DNA from: a virus
Virus record (IMG/VR): IMGVR_UViG_3300042563_001986
Span: 24,087-88,086 of that record
Direction: 5' to 3' (one strand)
DNA length: 64,000 nt
Shown: positions 8,725-19,005 of the stretch, one piece after another
How positions within the stretch are numbered: the stretch's first letter is position 1
Layout: the number at the start of each line of letters is the position of its first letter
Position numbers and translations under genes: made by a program
The notes under the pieces: model-generated
The model's database searches: none
What the model was told of the DNA's origin: nothing
What the model saw: only the letters and a program-made list of their open reading frames with translations

Positions 8725-11700
8725 ATACTTAAATTATTTGGGTCACAATCACAATTGATATCAACAACTGTTACAGTTCCTCCACCATTAAGTTTAATTA
8801 CATTGATGGCACATTTATAAGTTATGGTAACATATAATGGTACATCAATAACTTCGACAGTATTATCACAATATAAAATTTGATACGTTGAACCAGTTCC
8901 AGGTCCAAATCCACTATATAATTGGAATGTTTTGCAACAAGATGAACAATCTCCAATAACCGTATACGTCAGAAAATTTATATGCTGTATTCCTGCACCG
9001 CCTCCATATAGACAACTACCTATAATATTTGGTAGTGGTACCCAATTATTCATTCCCCCAATTGGTGTAAGACTATTTATAGGAAGATATGCGAGTGGGT
9101 TAGGTAATGGATAATATGTGGACATATCCTCTAAAATCCAATAATTATTTATATTATCCCAAGAAATCCTCATTAATACGGTGGGTGGGGCGATAGAGTA
9201 ATAAGTGAAATAATATGATGATTTACCATTAATCTGAGTTGAAGGACTTATATTTGATGGTAATGCAATTGTACCAGTACAATCCGTTAAATCATCAATA
9301 AAACGAATACACTCTCCAGGTGTATAAACCGTAGGTGTAGGTGTAGGTGTAGGTGTTGGTGTTGAAGTTGGTGTTGAAGTTGGTGTTGAAGTGTTAGTCG
9401 GTGTTGGTGTTGGGGTGTTAGTTGGTGTTGGGGTCGGTGAATATGTGGTTGTAGTTGTTGTTAAATTTGAGGTTGTAGTTGTTGTTGTTAAATTTGAGGT
9501 TGTAGTTGTTGTCGTTAAATTTGAGGTTGTTGTTGTCGTTGTGGTTAAATTTGTGGTGGTGGTTGTTGTTGTTTCTCCAGATATTTGGTATGTAAAGTCG
9601 TTAGGTAAACAAACCGATGTCGAGCAGTCAGGACAATCAGGGTTAAACATTCTGAAAGTATTTTTTAATAAATTAAAGTTGTGTTTTACCTCAGGAGCCG
9701 ATAATGGGGTAACATACATTCTAAATTGTGAAATGGCACCATCAAAAGTTCCCGCAAAATTCTGTTCAATTAATATATTAGTTTTTAACCCATTAAATGT
9801 TGTCCCCGATAAATCATTAATTGGGAAATTTTCAGGGTCTTGAATATAAGGTCCGTAAGGTTGCGTCATAGATGAAAAAGTTAAATTTTCTCTAAGTCCT
9901 TGGGTACCTCCACCCCACGATATATTAAATGGAACACCAACTTGTTTTTCTTTGTCGGTATCTAACCCTCTTGGGATAATCTCCTCAAAATTTTCAATTG
10001 TATGAAATAATTTACCATTAACGTAAATCTTAAGTCTCCCATTTCGATATAATTTATCAATTAACCATTTTTCATTTAATCTAACCAACTCAATTTGTTC
10101 TGATGTTTTACCACCAATTTGAGTGTATGGTATTGTAATTAATGATGTTGCATTATTTGCTAATGATTCTAAATAAAGTTTTTCAGTTATATCACCAAGT
10201 CCTCCTCGATACCATAAATCACACGTATCTAACCATGTATATCTTTCCCATACCGCATCTACTTGAAACCAATGTTCCTCCTCTAACCACGCGGGATTCT
10301 CTAATAAACATGTAGGGTAAATTGGGGGTGTACAATAATCAACAATAGTGTGTCCTGTAGTGTACGTAATTCCACTTGTTTCACAAGAACCCGTAGTAAC
10401 ACAGTCTCCTGTGAATTTTAACATTCTAACTCCGATACCAGGATTTTTTGGGTCACCACATAATCTAAAAGATAATGCGTTTGACATAGAATCATATATT
10501 GGATTTGTTTCACAAGTATTTTCGATTGATGTAAATCCTGTATTACAGTTATAACAAGTTGTGGTTGTTGTACAAACATCACATGATGGTGTGCAAACAG
10601 GTGGTAGTTCACAATCAGGTATTGGCGTTGGAGGGGGTGTTGGTGTTGGTGTTGGGATAATTATAGTGTCGCATATGTGTGTTTGACATTCCCACCCACA
10701 AGTTTCACAAGGGTCTAAATTACAATCACAACCACAAGTAATTTTCTTTTCTGGGTCTCCATTACAACTACTACACCCATAATTAACGTGAGGGTCATGA
10801 ATATTATTTACTGACCTTGGCGGATAAACAAATACACATCTACTATCCGTAATTGTTCTATTACAACAAGCACATGTTTGTAGTTGAGTTAGACCTGATG
10901 TTACTCGATTGTACCCCGAAAAACACAATGGACTACCACTGGCGTGGTGATAAAATTTATTTTCAGCTCTAGTTCCAAAATAAAAAAAAGTATTCTTATT
11001 GTTTGGATAAATTTCATTAAGAGTTGTTTCATTAGGTAATGGAGAATACTCATTGATAAGTCTTGGTTTCAAAACCATTTCAACGGACCATCCTTTATTC
11101 ATTCTTTCAGGAAAAATCTCATAATCAAAACCAAATAATTTATAAAACCCTTGATAAAAACCACCATATAATTCGTGGTATCTACCCTCAAAAGGGCTTG
11201 ATTTACTAACCACTTCGTATAAAACGGTTTTATTAAACCCCGAAAATCTTACGTTAGGTAAATTGGTGTGACCTGTAACTTGATGTAACTTTAATCTTCG
11301 GTCGTAATACATTCTATTGAATTTTAAATAATCAGAATATAAACCTTTAGTGAATGTTATCGTTTCACCCGTCATTTGGTTGACTAATCCGTTGTCAACA
11401 CCTGTTAACCCAATATCACATGATGTTGATGATGAGTAACAAGTCAAATCATCATTATTTGGATTGTAATAATTTTGAGATACAAAAATATTATTATTAT
11501 TGTATTGTTTATATGAAAGTGTTTGGTTTTGAACACTTAAAGGATTGTTAATGTCAAAATAAACAGGAAGTCGGTTTCCGTATGTTTGTGCAATCAAATA
11601 TGGGGAGAAAACAACCTCTTGATTGTAGTCTTGTTCATCTGAGGTCAAAGACATATCATTGGAATCTAAATTAAGTTTTAGAGACCAATTTGAGCGGACG

Positions 11701-11726
11701 TATTGATTTATATTTTGACTTGCCAT
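8721..11726 (-). CDS. 1001-residue Cys- and Thr-rich LamG-like adhesin or tail fibre protein
   Basis: The N-terminal 200 residues are unassigned ([20 protein letters not shown]...). Two segments form a split jelly-roll signature: [12 protein letters not shown] near residue 215, and [18 protein letters not shown] with [20 protein letters not shown] near 560-690. Between them is a Cys-rich stretch with CxxC pairs ([25 protein letters not shown]), possibly disulfide- or metal-stabilised. After residue 720 come poly-Thr blocks (TTTTTTSNL repeated four times) and PTPTPT repeats, then a C-terminal domain with CSSCC. Adhesive fibre function is inferred from LamG-like segments and location. It has an upstream TATTTAT element. 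Confidence 0.8.
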   Translation of the reverse strand: MASQNINQYVRSNWSLKLNLDSNDMSLTSDEQDYNQEVVFSPYLIAQTYGNRLPVYFDINNPLSVQNQTLSYKQYNNNNIFVSQNYYNPNNDDLTCYSSSTSCDIGLTGVDNGLVNQMTGETITFTKGLYSDYLKFNRMYYDRRLKLHQVTGHTNLPNVRFSGFNKTVLYEVVSKSSPFEGRYHELYGGFYQGFYKLFGFDYEIFPERMNKGWSVEMVLKPRLINEYSPLPNETTLNEIYPNNKNTFFYFGTRAENKFYHHASGSPLCFSGYNRVTSGLTQLQTCACCNRTITDSRCVFVYPPRSVNNIHDPHVNYGCSSCNGDPEKKITCGCDCNLDPCETCGWECQTHICDTIIIPTPTPTPPPTPIPDCELPPVCTPSCDVCTTTTTCYNCNTGFTSIENTCETNPIYDSMSNALSFRLCGDPKNPGIGVRMLKFTGDCVTTGSCETSGITYTTGHTIVDYCTPPIYPTCLLENPAWLEEEHWFQVDAVWERYTWLDTCDLWYRGGLGDITEKLYLESLANNATSLITIPYTQIGGKTSEQIELVRLNEKWLIDKLYRNGRLKIYVNGKLFHTIENFEEIIPRGLDTDKEKQVGVPFNISWGGGTQGLRENLTFSSMTQPYGPYIQDPENFPINDLSGTTFNGLKTNILIEQNFAGTFDGAISQFRMYVTPLSAPEVKHNFNLLKNTFRMFNPDCPDCSTSVCLPNDFTYQISGETTTTTTTNLTTTTTTTSNLTTTTTTSNLTTTTTTSNLTTTTTTYSPTPTPTNTPTPTPTNTSTPTSTPTSTPTPTPTPTPTVYTPGECIRFIDDLTDCTGTIALPSNISPSTQINGKSSYYFTYYSIAPPTVLMRISWDNINNYWILEDMSTYYPLPNPLAYLPINSLTPIGGMNNWVPLPNIIGSCLYGGGAGIQHINFLTYTVIGDCSSCCKTFQLYSGFGPGTGSTYQILYCDNTVEVIDVPLYVTITYKCAINVIKLNGGGTVTVVDINCDCDPNNLSI

Positions 11727-11736
11727 CTTTTTTATG

Positions 11737-11743
11737 ATAAATA
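11737..11743 (-). promoter_or_regulatory. TATTTAT element before the 1001-residue adhesin
   Basis: Coding-strand GAGTATTTATCA, 10 nt upstream of the ATG. It is divergent from a second copy serving the plus-strand operon. Confidence 0.55.
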
Positions 11744-11756
11744 CTCTAAATCGAAG

Positions 11757-11763
11757 TATTTAT
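11757..11763 (+). promoter_or_regulatory. TATTTAT element before the 11.8-14.4 kb operon
   Basis: AAGTATTTATTG, 13 nt upstream of the ATG at 11777. With the copy at 11737-11743 it makes a divergent pair in a 50 bp intergenic space. Confidence 0.55.
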
Positions 11764-11776
11764 TGGAAAATGTGTT

Positions 11777-12613
11777 ATGATAAATTTTAACAAAGAATAC
11801 TACAGTAATAATTATTACTTCTTTTTAAAAGATAGAGGAGACCAAATCTCCTTATACTATTCTATTGCTGACACTTTAACCGAATCTAGAAAAAAAGACA
11901 AAAAAATGGACTTCGATAAAAAAGATTCGAAAAAAGTTAAAGATGTTGTAAATAATATTTTAAAATCAAAAGAAAAACAAACAACAATTGATATTGAGGA
12001 TAAATTAAAAGGTGTAAAAAAATCTTCGGGTGAGATTGGTGAGTTAGTTGATTCTGACGGAACTATGTTAAGTTCAAGAATTCCTTTGATAAATTTAACC
12101 CTTTCCCCAAGAAAAACAATGGACCAAACTGTTGTTATGGCTAGAACAACAAATGACCCTGTAACAAGAGGTTACCGTGTTTATTATGGTGAGAGTGAAG
12201 AAGAAAAAGAAAATATTGTGTCAGAAGTTGACTATTCAGAAGCCTTTGGATATGTTGAGACTGAAGGAAAAGATTTTAAAGAAACTATAAATATATTAAA
12301 AAAGATGGGTGTTGAGAATCCCGTACAAAGAGCAAAAGAATTTGGTAAATTACCCAAAGCTAAGAAAGTTGGTGGTAAATTAAAACAAAGACTTTCTGAA
12401 AAAGATAGTATTGAAGAACAACAAAAAGAAAAAATGATTAAAATGGTTGAGGACATCTTAACTAAGAAATCTAAAGATAGTTCAGACGTTGTAAAACGTG
12501 ATGAAAGCGTTAGTAAGATATTAGTTAAAAATTTACAATCAATTAAAAAATTAGCAGATAAAGAAGGTATCAGTATTTCTAAATTAATTAACATATTAAA
12601 ATCAAATGAATAA
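11777..12613 (+). CDS. Hypothetical virion-type protein, 278 residues
   Basis: Not recognised. It is Lys-rich and mostly helical, with a possible folded core around residues 95-150 (RIPLINLTLSPRKTMDQTVVMARTT, VTRGYRVYYGE). The C-terminus carries a short helix ending KEGISISKLINILKSNE. First gene of a tightly packed plus-strand operon whose next start overlaps its stop by eight nt. It follows a late-type element, which argues for a structural or assembly role. Confidence 0.75.
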   Translation: MINFNKEYYSNNYYFFLKDRGDQISLYYSIADTLTESRKKDKKMDFDKKDSKKVKDVVNNILKSKEKQTTIDIEDKLKGVKKSSGEIGELVDSDGTMLSSRIPLINLTLSPRKTMDQTVVMARTTNDPVTRGYRVYYGESEEEKENIVSEVDYSEAFGYVETEGKDFKETINILKKMGVENPVQRAKEFGKLPKAKKVGGKLKQRLSEKDSIEEQQKEKMIKMVEDILTKKSKDSSDVVKRDESVSKILVKNLQSIKKLADKEGISISKLINILKSNE

Positions 12614-13076
12614 AGATTTATATGGAAATAAATTTTCTCTACCTGAGGAGGTTGTAAGTTATTTACAACAGTGTCATGATGCCGCGGGAGGTGCTGACGA
12701 AAGTGTTGAGGGTTATAAGAGAAACAAAGAACTAAGAGATAGTCGTGAAGTTACATATCAACAATTAAAACGAATGAAAAATTGGTTTGATAAGTTTGAG
12801 GGTGACGAAAATGATTTATCTTATATTTTAAATGGGGGTCATTATGTTAAAAATTGGGTTCACAACACCTTAACTTCAATGAGAGATAATGTACACAATA
12901 CTAAAAAGAATAAATCTGAGGTTTTACCTAATCAATTTATTCAGCCACATGAGAAGAATGACATGACAACGATTAATAGACCTAGTAAAAGTCACAAATC
13001 AACCGTTGATAAATATGACACTGCTATCATGGAAAATTTAACTAGAATAAACGATTTAATTAAAAAAATAATATAA
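12606..13076 (+). CDS. Hypothetical protein, 156 residues
   Basis: Not recognised. The N-terminal half has SLPEEVVSYLQQCHDAAGG and a helical region QLKRMKNWFDKFEG; the C-terminal part is polar and probably disordered (NRPSKSHKSTVDKYD). It overlaps the preceding gene and is two nt from the next, so it is co-translated within the virion-type operon. Confidence 0.75.
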   Translation: MNKDLYGNKFSLPEEVVSYLQQCHDAAGGADESVEGYKRNKELRDSREVTYQQLKRMKNWFDKFEGDENDLSYILNGGHYVKNWVHNTLTSMRDNVHNTKKNKSEVLPNQFIQPHEKNDMTTINRPSKSHKSTVDKYDTAIMENLTRINDLIKKII

Positions 13077-13077
13077 T

Positions 13078-13371
13078 ATGCCAACAACAGAACCAATTAG
13101 TTTCGAGCAACCTAAAAATGATTTATCATCAATTGCTGAGATGGAGAGAGCAAAATTATTCCCAAAGAATGATTATAAACCAACAAACCAATATTCTGCG
13201 GTTAATCCTGACGCTATTGCCGATGGAGATGCTCAAGGTAAAGGTACTGGAGGATTTTTAGATGTTTATAATCAAGGTGCGGGAGCAATCCAAGACATTT
13301 TAGAGAGAAAGGCCGAGGTAGTTATTAATGAATTTAAACCCAACTCACCGTATACTACACCAAGTGCATAA
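13078..13371 (+). CDS. Hypothetical protein, 97 residues
   Basis: Not recognised. Polar N-terminus (MPTTEPISFEQPKNDLSS), then a Gly-rich stretch GDAQGKGTGGFLDVYNQGAG and a short helix QDILERKAEVVINEF. Its stop overlaps the start of the WYL-like gene by one nt. Confidence 0.7.
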   Translation: MPTTEPISFEQPKNDLSSIAEMERAKLFPKNDYKPTNQYSAVNPDAIADGDAQGKGTGGFLDVYNQGAGAIQDILERKAEVVINEFKPNSPYTTPSA

Positions 13372-13805
13372 TGAAACTTTACAACACAGTTAAATCTCTT
13401 ATTTTAGAAGTAGCGTCGATTGACTCAATCGTTGATGCTATAAAAAAAAGAAATAAGATAGTAATTTACTATGATGGTGATGAGCCAGGTGGTAGAGGGT
13501 TAAGAGAAATCGAACCTGTTTGTCTTGGGTATAGTAAGTCAGATAATCCTGTTTTAAGAGCTTGGGATAATGAAGGGTCTTCTCATACCGCGTATAAAGG
13601 CGAACAACCTTTACCTGGGTGGAGATTATTCAGAGTTGATAAAATATTATCATTTAAACCAACGGGAGAAAATTTTGATTCATCTAAACCAGGATATAAT
13701 CCATCAGGGGACAAAAGTATGAATAGAGTTATTATTAACGCAGTGTTTAATCAACAACCAACGGAACCAACGGAACCAACGGAACCAACGGAACCAATAC
13801 AATAA
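13371..13805 (+). CDS. WYL-like domain protein with Pro-Thr-Glu tandem repeat tail
   Basis: 144 residues. Residues 20-100 resemble the WYL fold: VDAIKKRNKIVIYYDGDEPGG, REIEPVCLGYSKS, PVLRAWDNEGSS, then PGWRLFRVDKILSFKPTG. WYL domains bind ligands and regulate transcription or defence effectors. Here there is no DNA-binding domain, and the gene sits among virion genes, so the role is open. The N-terminus KSLILEVASID contains a possible prohead-protease site. The C-terminus is a fourfold PTE repeat from a nine-base tandem repeat at about 13755-13795. Confidence 0.6.
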   Translation: MKLYNTVKSLILEVASIDSIVDAIKKRNKIVIYYDGDEPGGRGLREIEPVCLGYSKSDNPVLRAWDNEGSSHTAYKGEQPLPGWRLFRVDKILSFKPTGENFDSSKPGYNPSGDKSMNRVIINAVFNQQPTEPTEPTEPTEPIQ

Positions 13806-13812
13806 TTAAGAT

Positions 13813-14397
13813 ATGACAAACGAAAACGACTTAATACAAAAATTAATGGTATCTAAGGCTATTATGGATAAACATAATAATACCCCAAGAGCGGGTAATA
13901 ATTTAAATATGACAAGTCCAATGGTTCAGGATTACGAAGCCCCACAAGCCAAGTATAACTTACCACAAGAATTTATGCAGGAATCTGTAACTCAATCAGT
14001 TCCTTCAACACAACAACCAATAACCAAAGATAGGGTTATGTCATCTAAATTACCTGATGAGATTAAAAGGTTAATGATAGAACATCCAATCAATCAACCA
14101 AACTCAATGGCAGGACCTTCATTATCTAATGATTTGATTGATAAAGCCGCAAGATTGATGAATGTTGACGCTAAAGGAACTCCAAGAGGACCTCAACCAA
14201 AAAGAGTTACCGAACAATCAATACCGACTCAAGATTTGTCAAGTTTAAAAGAATTGTTAAGAGAAGTTGTTGAAGAGGTTTTATTAGAAAATGGATTAAT
14301 CGCCGAATCAACCCAAAAATCAAATGAAGTATTTTCTTTTAAGGTAGGTAAGCATATATTTGAAGGTAAGGTTACTAAGATAAAAAAAATATCTTAA
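13813..14397 (+). CDS. Hypothetical virion-type protein, 194 residues
   Basis: Not recognised at family level. The long N-terminal part is Pro/Gln/Asn-rich and probably disordered. Around residue 140 there is an amphipathic helix SSLKELLREVVEEVLLENGL, and a small C-terminal beta unit FSFKVGKHIFEGKVTKIKKI. Last gene of the operon; a strong terminator follows at 14417. Confidence 0.75.
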   Translation: MTNENDLIQKLMVSKAIMDKHNNTPRAGNNLNMTSPMVQDYEAPQAKYNLPQEFMQESVTQSVPSTQQPITKDRVMSSKLPDEIKRLMIEHPINQPNSMAGPSLSNDLIDKAARLMNVDAKGTPRGPQPKRVTEQSIPTQDLSSLKELLREVVEEVLLENGLIAESTQKSNEVFSFKVGKHIFEGKVTKIKKIS

Positions 14398-14416
14398 AAA
14401 CAAGTTTACTCTAAAG

Positions 14417-14449
14417 AAAACCCCCCTCATAACTATGTGGGGGTTTTTT
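14417..14449 (+). terminator. Intrinsic terminator closing the 11.8-14.4 kb operon
   Basis: CCCCC-T-CAT-AACT-ATG-T-GGGGG hairpin followed by TTTTTT. Confidence 0.85.
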
Positions 14450-14509
14450 ATTTTATAAGGTTGATATTCTATTATTTTCTTATTATATTTTCTAAGACAA
14501 TTTTATATT

Positions 14510-15730
14510 ATGAAAGAAAAAATTAATGTTTTAGTACTACCAAGTGATAAAAGTGGTGTTGGGAAATTTCGTTCTATCGACCCTCACGTACATTTACAAA
14601 ATTTATATCCTGACGACTTCCATTTAGACATTGACTACGAACCAAAAATCAATGACCCAAATTATTGGAAAAAATATCAAATCGTTCACGTACATAGAAA
14701 TATTGGTAGTAATTACGACAATACTCCACTAATCATTAGAAAGTTAAAATCACTAGGAATTATCGTTATTGTTGACATTGATGATTATTGGTTACCAACA
14801 AAAGAACATCCTATTCATCAAATAATTGTTCAACAAAAAATTAACGAAAAAATTGTTGCAAACTTAAAAGAAGCTGATTATGTTACAACAACAACAGATA
14901 TTTTTGCAAATGAAATTAGAAGGTTTAATAAAAATGTTGTTGTATTCCCCAATGCAATTAACCCAAAAGAACCTCAATTCAATCAACCAACCGTTGAATC
15001 AGATAGAATTAGAGTTGGGTGGTTAGGTGGCTCATCTCACTTACATGATTTAATGTTACTACAAGGGTTCACTCAAAGAAATGGTAAGGACATTAATGAC
15101 AAAATTCAATATGTTATTTGTGGGTTTGATACTCGTGGTACTGTTACTGAGATTAATCCACAAACGGGGGAACAAAAACGTAGAGACATTTTACCTCACG
15201 AAACTGTGTGGGCAAAATATGAAGAGATTTTTACAAACAATTATAATTTAGTTGATGAGGATTATAAAAAATTCTTAATGGAATATAAAGAACAAGATTA
15301 TGTTTCAAATAAAGAATTACCTTATCTTAGAGTTTGGACAAAACCTGTTACCACATATGCAATGAATTATTCTAAATTTGATATTTCATTAGCTCCAATC
15401 AAAAATCACGTCTTTAATAGAATGAAATCTCAGTTAAAAGTTATTGAAGCAGGATTTTATAAGAAAGCGTTAATCGCGTCTGAAATAGGTCCATATACAA
15501 TCGACTTGAAACATTGTATGAAGAATGGTAACTTTGTTGATGGTAATGCTTTATTAGTCGGTGAGCAAAGAAATCATAGTGATTGGTCGAAACACATCAA
15601 AAAGTTAGTTCAAAACCCTAATTTGATTACAGATATGGGAGAAAGATTATATGAAACGGTTAAAGACAAATACGATTTAAATACCGTAACAAAAAATAGA
15701 GCAGAATTTTATAAATCATTAATTAAATAA
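14510..15730 (+). CDS. Glycosyltransferase, GT4-like (GT-B fold)
   Basis: 406 residues, cytosolic, no membrane segment. It has an N-terminal Rossmann-like half (KINVLVLPSDKSGVGKFRS, VHVHRNIGSN, VIVDIDDYW, then VVVFPNAINP). The C-terminal half starts RVGWLGGSSHLHDL and has a donor-site-like segment KVIEAGFYKKALIASEIGPY, as in family 4 glycosyltransferases. It heads the glycan module and is one nt from the cytidylyltransferase gene. Sugar and acceptor cannot be read from the sequence; decoration of virion proteins or of the host surface are both possible. Confidence 0.8.
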   Translation: MKEKINVLVLPSDKSGVGKFRSIDPHVHLQNLYPDDFHLDIDYEPKINDPNYWKKYQIVHVHRNIGSNYDNTPLIIRKLKSLGIIVIVDIDDYWLPTKEHPIHQIIVQQKINEKIVANLKEADYVTTTTDIFANEIRRFNKNVVVFPNAINPKEPQFNQPTVESDRIRVGWLGGSSHLHDLMLLQGFTQRNGKDINDKIQYVICGFDTRGTVTEINPQTGEQKRRDILPHETVWAKYEEIFTNNYNLVDEDYKKFLMEYKEQDYVSNKELPYLRVWTKPVTTYAMNYSKFDISLAPIKNHVFNRMKSQLKVIEAGFYKKALIASEIGPYTIDLKHCMKNGNFVDGNALLVGEQRNHSDWSKHIKKLVQNPNLITDMGERLYETVKDKYDLNTVTKNRAEFYKSLIK

Positions 15731-15731
15731 T

Positions 15732-16190
15732 ATGTATAATAAAAAAGGTAAAGTTGGGTTCACCGCAGGTAATTTTGATTTATTACACCCAGGTTATATT
15801 TACACTTTTGAAGCGGCAAAAGAAAAGTGTGATTACTTTATGGTCTTTTTACAAAGAGACCCGTCTGAGACAAGATTTACAAAGTATAAACCAGTCGTTC
15901 CATTATATGAAAGATATAAAACTTTAATGTCAATAAAGTATGTTGATGAAGTTGTGACATATCAAACTGAAGAGGATTTAATAAAACTTATTGAGTTTTA
16001 TAAACCTGATGTTAGAATTTTAGGTGACGATTATATTGGTAAGAGGTTTACTGGAGACCATCTACCAATTGAGGTAGTTTACACCACAAGGTCTCACAAT
16101 TGGTCAACAACTAAAATCAAAGATTTAATCACAATACAAACATTGAAACAAAACCCTGAAATTTTAAAAAATTTAGAGACAAATGATTAA
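15732..16190 (+). CDS. Cytidylyltransferase (glycerol-3-phosphate / phosphocholine type)
   Basis: 152 residues. Nucleotidyltransferase signature near the N-terminus: TAGNFDLLHPGYIYTFEAAK, with the family's HxGH replaced by HPGY. Then KPVVPLYERYKTLMSIKYVD, RILGDDYIGKRFTG and a WSTTKIKDLI end in place of the usual RTS/IST motif. Such enzymes make CDP-activated glycerol, ribitol or similar for cell-surface polymers. In this cluster it plausibly supplies a CDP-linked donor for the neighbouring transferases. Its stop overlaps the exonuclease start. Confidence 0.8.
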   Translation: MYNKKGKVGFTAGNFDLLHPGYIYTFEAAKEKCDYFMVFLQRDPSETRFTKYKPVVPLYERYKTLMSIKYVDEVVTYQTEEDLIKLIEFYKPDVRILGDDYIGKRFTGDHLPIEVVYTTRSHNWSTTKIKDLITIQTLKQNPEILKNLETND

Positions 16191-16902
16191 AATACCTATT
16201 ACTAAAATTTTGTTTCTTGATATAGAAACAGTTGGGATTGAAAAAGACTTCGATACTTGTGTTGAAAAACGTCCTGAAATTGCACATCAATTCGATAAGT
16301 ATTTCGATTGGTTTTTAAAACGATTCCCTGAAGACGCAATTAAAGGGGAAAACGAAGATGAAAGAAAAAATATTATATTCTCAACAAGAACCGCGCTGGT
16401 ACCCGAATTTGCAAAGATTGTATGTGTTAGTGTTGCCTTTGTTATGGATAATGGTGAAGTTAAAAAACAAACGTTTTCTGGTGATGATGAGGAACAATTA
16501 TTACGTGATTGTCAGAAATTATTGGACCGTTGTGGAAGATTGGATTTCTTTCTGTGTGGGCATAATCTAAAGAATTTTGATATTCCAATGATGGCTAAAA
16601 GAATGATTATTAATGGATTACTTCCACCATCAATTTTACCGTCATACGATACAAAACCATGGGAAATTAAAGCCATCGACACTAAAGAAATTTGGCAATA
16701 TGGTGCTTATACGGCGATTGGTTCATTAGATTTAATGTGTACCTCAATGGAGATTCCATCACCAAAAGAAGGTGAAATCACAGGAGATAAAGTACATAAT
16801 TCATATTGGAACCATGGTAAATTAAAAGAAATCTCAGAATACTGTGAACGAGACGTTAACGTATTAATTGAGGTGATAAAAAAATTAAAAGAACTTAAAT
16901 AA
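16183..16902 (+). CDS. DnaQ/PolB-like 3'-5' exonuclease
   Basis: 239 residues. All three exonuclease motifs are visible: ExoI LFLDIETVG (residues 9-17), ExoII CGHNLKNFDIPMM near 125, and ExoIII YCERDVNVLIEV near 225. This matches the predicted stand-alone PolB-like exonucleases; there is no polymerase domain. Acidic catalytic residues are intact, so it should be active in DNA metabolism. It overlaps the genes on both sides, so it shares expression with the glycan module and the dUTPase. Confidence 0.85.
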   Translation: MIKIPITKILFLDIETVGIEKDFDTCVEKRPEIAHQFDKYFDWFLKRFPEDAIKGENEDERKNIIFSTRTALVPEFAKIVCVSVAFVMDNGEVKKQTFSGDDEEQLLRDCQKLLDRCGRLDFFLCGHNLKNFDIPMMAKRMIINGLLPPSILPSYDTKPWEIKAIDTKEIWQYGAYTAIGSLDLMCTSMEIPSPKEGEITGDKVHNSYWNHGKLKEISEYCERDVNVLIEVIKKLKELK

Positions 16903-17504
16903 TGTCAGAAGAAATAGATTTAGATTTTTTAAAGAAAAAAGCCGAAGAGCTAAAATCAATACTATCAATGTCAGAAAACAATGATATTGATTATAATCAA
17001 ATCCTTGAGGAGTTTGGTGTTGATGTTAAACAATTAGAAGTTGATATGAAAAACTATAAAGCTCAGTTAGAATTAGGTTTTAATAAACTACATCTTGATG
17101 CCGTAACCCCAAGTTATAACTACCCAAGTGATTCTGGATTTGATTTATACTCAGTTGAAGATATTACAATTGAGGGACTTGGTAGAGGTTTAGTTCCGAC
17201 AGGATTATCATTTGACATTAAAGATGGATATGAAATTCAAGTTAGGTCTAAAAGTGGGTTAGCCATTAATCAAGGTTTAATGTGTTTAAACTCTCCAGGA
17301 ACGGTAGATAATGGATATACAGGTGAAGTAAAAGTAATTATATTTAATACAAATAAAGAACCTTTTACAATTACTAAAGGTATGAAAGTTGCTCAAGCAG
17401 TTTTATGTCCCGTAGTTAATGGTGGTTGGGTTTATTTGGATGAGAGAAATGAAGTAACAAAAAAAGACCGTAATAGTAACGGATTCGGTTCAACAGGAAT
17501 TTAA
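16902..17504 (+). CDS. dut: dUTP diphosphatase (dUTPase) with N-terminal extension
   Basis: Hydrolyses dUTP to dUMP and PPi, keeping uracil out of phage DNA. All five trimeric-dUTPase motifs are present: SDSGFDLYS, RSKSGLA, GTVDNGYTGEVKV, KVAQAVLCPV and the glycine-rich C-terminal SNGFGSTGI. At 200 residues it is longer than the usual 140-150. The extra ~65 N-terminal residues are acidic and helical (EEIDLDFLKKKAEELKS...) and unassigned. The start overlaps the exonuclease stop. Confidence 0.93.
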   Translation: MSEEIDLDFLKKKAEELKSILSMSENNDIDYNQILEEFGVDVKQLEVDMKNYKAQLELGFNKLHLDAVTPSYNYPSDSGFDLYSVEDITIEGLGRGLVPTGLSFDIKDGYEIQVRSKSGLAINQGLMCLNSPGTVDNGYTGEVKVIIFNTNKEPFTITKGMKVAQAVLCPVVNGGWVYLDERNEVTKKDRNSNGFGSTGI

Positions 17505-17505
17505 T

Positions 17506-19005
17506 ATGATAACAATAATTTATTCAACCCATAAAGACGAAACTTATAATAACAAATTTAAACAACATTTGTTACAAACTGTTGGATTAAAACATGTTCA
17601 GATTTTAGAGTTTCAGAACAATAATCAATACAGTTTGGCTGAGGTATATAACAAAGGTATATCACAATCAATTTATGATATTGTGGTTTGTTGTCATAAC
17701 GACATCAAATTAGAAAATAATTGGGGTAAGAAATTATTTAAAGATTTCGAAAATAACCCTGATTACGGAATCATTGGGAAGGCAGGGTCAACATATTTTC
17801 CTGAATCAGGAGTCTATTGGGAACGAATGGCTCAAACAATGGTTGGTCATGTATATCACCAACCTGAGGGTCGTAAAAAATGGGTTAATAAGTATTCCGC
17901 AAAATTAGATGAATTAACACCAGTAGTGACTATTGATGGTTTATTCATTTCATTCGATAAAACAAAAATAAAACATAATTTTAATGAGACTATTGGTAAG
18001 TTTCATTTTTATGACCACCCATTCTGTTTAAGTAATTATTTAGACGGGGTAAAAATTGGGGTTACATTTTCTTTTGATATTACCCACCAATCAGTTGGAC
18101 GACCAAATGAGGAATTTTTTGAAAGTAAAACTAAATTTTTAGAGAAGTTCTCGTCTAAATTGCCATTAGACTTAAAACCAAACAGTATTTACGTTCCTAA
18201 AATAAACGAAAAACCAACTAAAAATATTGGTAAAGTTTCGGTAATTATACCAACAAAAGATAAGTTCGAATTAATAAGTGAATGTATTCTATCTTTTTAC
18301 GAACATTGTAACCCTAATTTATTTGACATTTTTATCGCCGACACTGGGTCAACTGATGAAAATAAAGAAAAACTTAAATCATTTATTTCTGATTATAATA
18401 ATATTAAATTAATTGAATATGATTATTATAATTTTGCAAAAATTAATAATGATGTGGTTAAAAACCATCTAAATAACACTCACGAATATTTGTTATTTTG
18501 TAATAATGATATTAAATTATTAAACAACGTTATTTATGGTATGTTAAAAATATTCAAAACAACTCCAAAAGTTGGTACTGTCGGTTGTCGTCTACATTAT
18601 TTAGATAATACCGTACAACATGATGGTATGGTAATTTATATTCATAACAATATAATACAATTAACACATTCGGGATTAAAAGGATATTATACTTATACAC
18701 CATCAATAAAAAAAGTATTGGGGTCTACTGCAGCTCTATTAATGATTAATAAAACCATATTTGAAAAGTGTGGTTATTTTAACGAAAATTATCAAACTTG
18801 TTTAGAGGATGCGGAATTAAACATCAAATGTCTTTCATTAGGTCTAAATAATTATTATGACGGTAATTTAGTTGCTTATCACTATGAGAGTCAAACCAGA
18901 GGAGATAATGATGATAATTACCGTCAAGATTACATTAACACTTTTTATCCTTTTATGATTAAAAACGAAAACAATATTAAACCTTTTATATTTAAATTAA
19001 ACTAA
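17506..19005 (+). CDS. Two-part glycosyltransferase, GT2 (GT-A fold)
   Basis: 499 residues. The N-terminal 230 form one transferase-like unit (MITIIYSTHKDETYNN, YDIVVCCHNDIKLENNWG). From about residue 240 a classical GT2 domain follows: KVSVIIPTKDKFELISECI, FIADTGSTDENKEK, YLLFCNNDIKLLNN, with acceptor-side CGYFNENYQTCLEDAELN and the family's ED pair. Tandem transferase domains often add two successive sugars. The stop overlaps the DegT-like start by one nt. Confidence 0.85.
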   Translation: MITIIYSTHKDETYNNKFKQHLLQTVGLKHVQILEFQNNNQYSLAEVYNKGISQSIYDIVVCCHNDIKLENNWGKKLFKDFENNPDYGIIGKAGSTYFPESGVYWERMAQTMVGHVYHQPEGRKKWVNKYSAKLDELTPVVTIDGLFISFDKTKIKHNFNETIGKFHFYDHPFCLSNYLDGVKIGVTFSFDITHQSVGRPNEEFFESKTKFLEKFSSKLPLDLKPNSIYVPKINEKPTKNIGKVSVIIPTKDKFELISECILSFYEHCNPNLFDIFIADTGSTDENKEKLKSFISDYNNIKLIEYDYYNFAKINNDVVKNHLNNTHEYLLFCNNDIKLLNNVIYGMLKIFKTTPKVGTVGCRLHYLDNTVQHDGMVIYIHNNIIQLTHSGLKGYYTYTPSIKKVLGSTAALLMINKTIFEKCGYFNENYQTCLEDAELNIKCLSLGLNNYYDGNLVAYHYESQTRGDNDDNYRQDYINTFYPFMIKNENNIKPFIFKLN

